A DNA stretch of 13,726 bases from contig JAGVEP010000265.1 of NCBI GenBank assembly GCA_020058145.1, positions 1-13,726 of the forward strand, given 5' to 3'. The translations under genes and the position numbers were made by a program. This DNA comes from Phycisphaerae bacterium (GTDB lineage: Bacteria > Planctomycetota > Phycisphaerae > UBA1845 > Fen-1342). This document shows, piece by piece, positions 13,366 to 13,726 of this stretch (its first letter is position 1; every line of letters begins with the position of its first letter). The notes below the pieces were generated by a model, which saw only the letters and a program-made list of their open reading frames with translations, searched no databases and was not told the origin of the DNA.

Positions 13366-13726
13366 ATGCTCGGTCGGTCAACAGCACGATGCGCGGTCGC
13401 GGTTTGCTCCGCGATTCTGATCCAGATCATCGCCGTGCAGGGTTTGTGGGCGGCGCCCGTCACCGGGGAACGCTTCCGCCTGCCGCAGCCGGACGGCACC
13501 TGGATCGACGTGCGCATCTGGGGCGATGAGTTCTACGGCGTAACCGAGTCCTTGGACGGTTACACGGTCGTGCGCGACCCGGATACGCGCTTCCTTTGCT
13601 ACGCGGCGCCGACCTCCGATGGCGATGAGCTGCGCTCGACCGGCGTGCCGGTGGGCTCGGCCGCGCCGGACGCCCTCGGCCTGGTGCCGCACCTGCGGAT
13701 CAATCAATCCGCGGCCCGCGCCCAGG
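13366..13726 (+). CDS. M6-family (immune inhibitor A-like) metallopeptidase, N-terminal part, cut by window end
   Basis: Only the first 120 codons are present. ATG 13366 follows AGGAGGT with 6 nt spacing. A signal peptide is clear: RSTARC, then the hydrophobic stretch AVAVCSAILIQIIAVQGLW, with cleavage expected near LWAA. The following segment reads FRLPQPDGTWIDVRIWGDEF and then ESLDGYTVVRD and FLCYA. That pattern (PDG, I.VR.WGDEF, DGYTVV, YA) is typical of the N-terminal propeptide region of bacterial M6-family peptidases. The zinc motif HExxH would lie beyond the window, so catalytic competence cannot be judged. As the third exported protein gene in a row, it probably belongs to the same extracellular set, and the rest may end in the same dockerin-like module (inference). 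Confidence 0.78.
   Translation, partial: MLGRSTARCAVAVCSAILIQIIAVQGLWAAPVTGERFRLPQPDGTWIDVRIWGDEFYGVTESLDGYTVVRDPDTRFLCYAAPTSDGDELRSTGVPVGSAAPDALGLVPHLRINQSAARAQ

Overview
The window reads as a piece of a high-GC bacterial chromosome, most likely from a planctomycete (Phycisphaerae-like). The evidence is mixed: large secreted modular proteins ending in dockerin-like EF-hand pairs with the local motif DF(E/D)DINPFV, six-cysteine GACC repeats, an RCC1 repeat protein, C25 and M6 peptidases, and GC-rich dispersed palindromes between genes. No 16S gene or other decisive taxonomic marker is present.

Left part, all on the minus strand (1-3987): a class I fructose-bisphosphate aldolase (fbaB), a small lipoprotein of unknown function, a cytoplasmic TPR protein, and ribosomal protein bS20 (rpsT). 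The TPR gene and rpsT are 37 nt apart and probably form one transcript. The aldolase has a plausible promoter of its own, and a long imperfect hairpin lies between its stop codon and the lipoprotein gene.

Divergent intergenic region (3988-4591): it carries the minus-strand aldolase promoter, a roughly 170-bp element bounded by inverted arms of 9-nt direct repeats, and a plus-strand promoter with a leader for the next gene.

Right part, all on the plus strand (4592-13726): three consecutive genes for exported proteins. The first is a giant RCC1-like protein with 7 and then 14 repeat units (consistent with three seven-bladed propellers), each block followed by six-cysteine units, with a dockerin-like pair at the C-terminus. 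The second is a C25 (gingipain-type) cysteine peptidase with a duplicated module of about 400 residues and the same type of dockerin-like C-terminus. The third is the N-terminus of an M6-type metallopeptidase cut by the window edge. The shared C-terminal module suggests that at least the first two proteins are delivered to the same cell-surface or extracellular partner; that is inference.

The 610-bp gap after the RCC1 gene holds an in-frame orphan fragment of a cysteine-rich repeat directly after the stop codon, then a cluster of palindromic repeats. I saw no tRNA, rRNA, CRISPR array, transposase or phage gene. Most other long open frames are shadows produced by high GC content and repeats whose period is a multiple of three.
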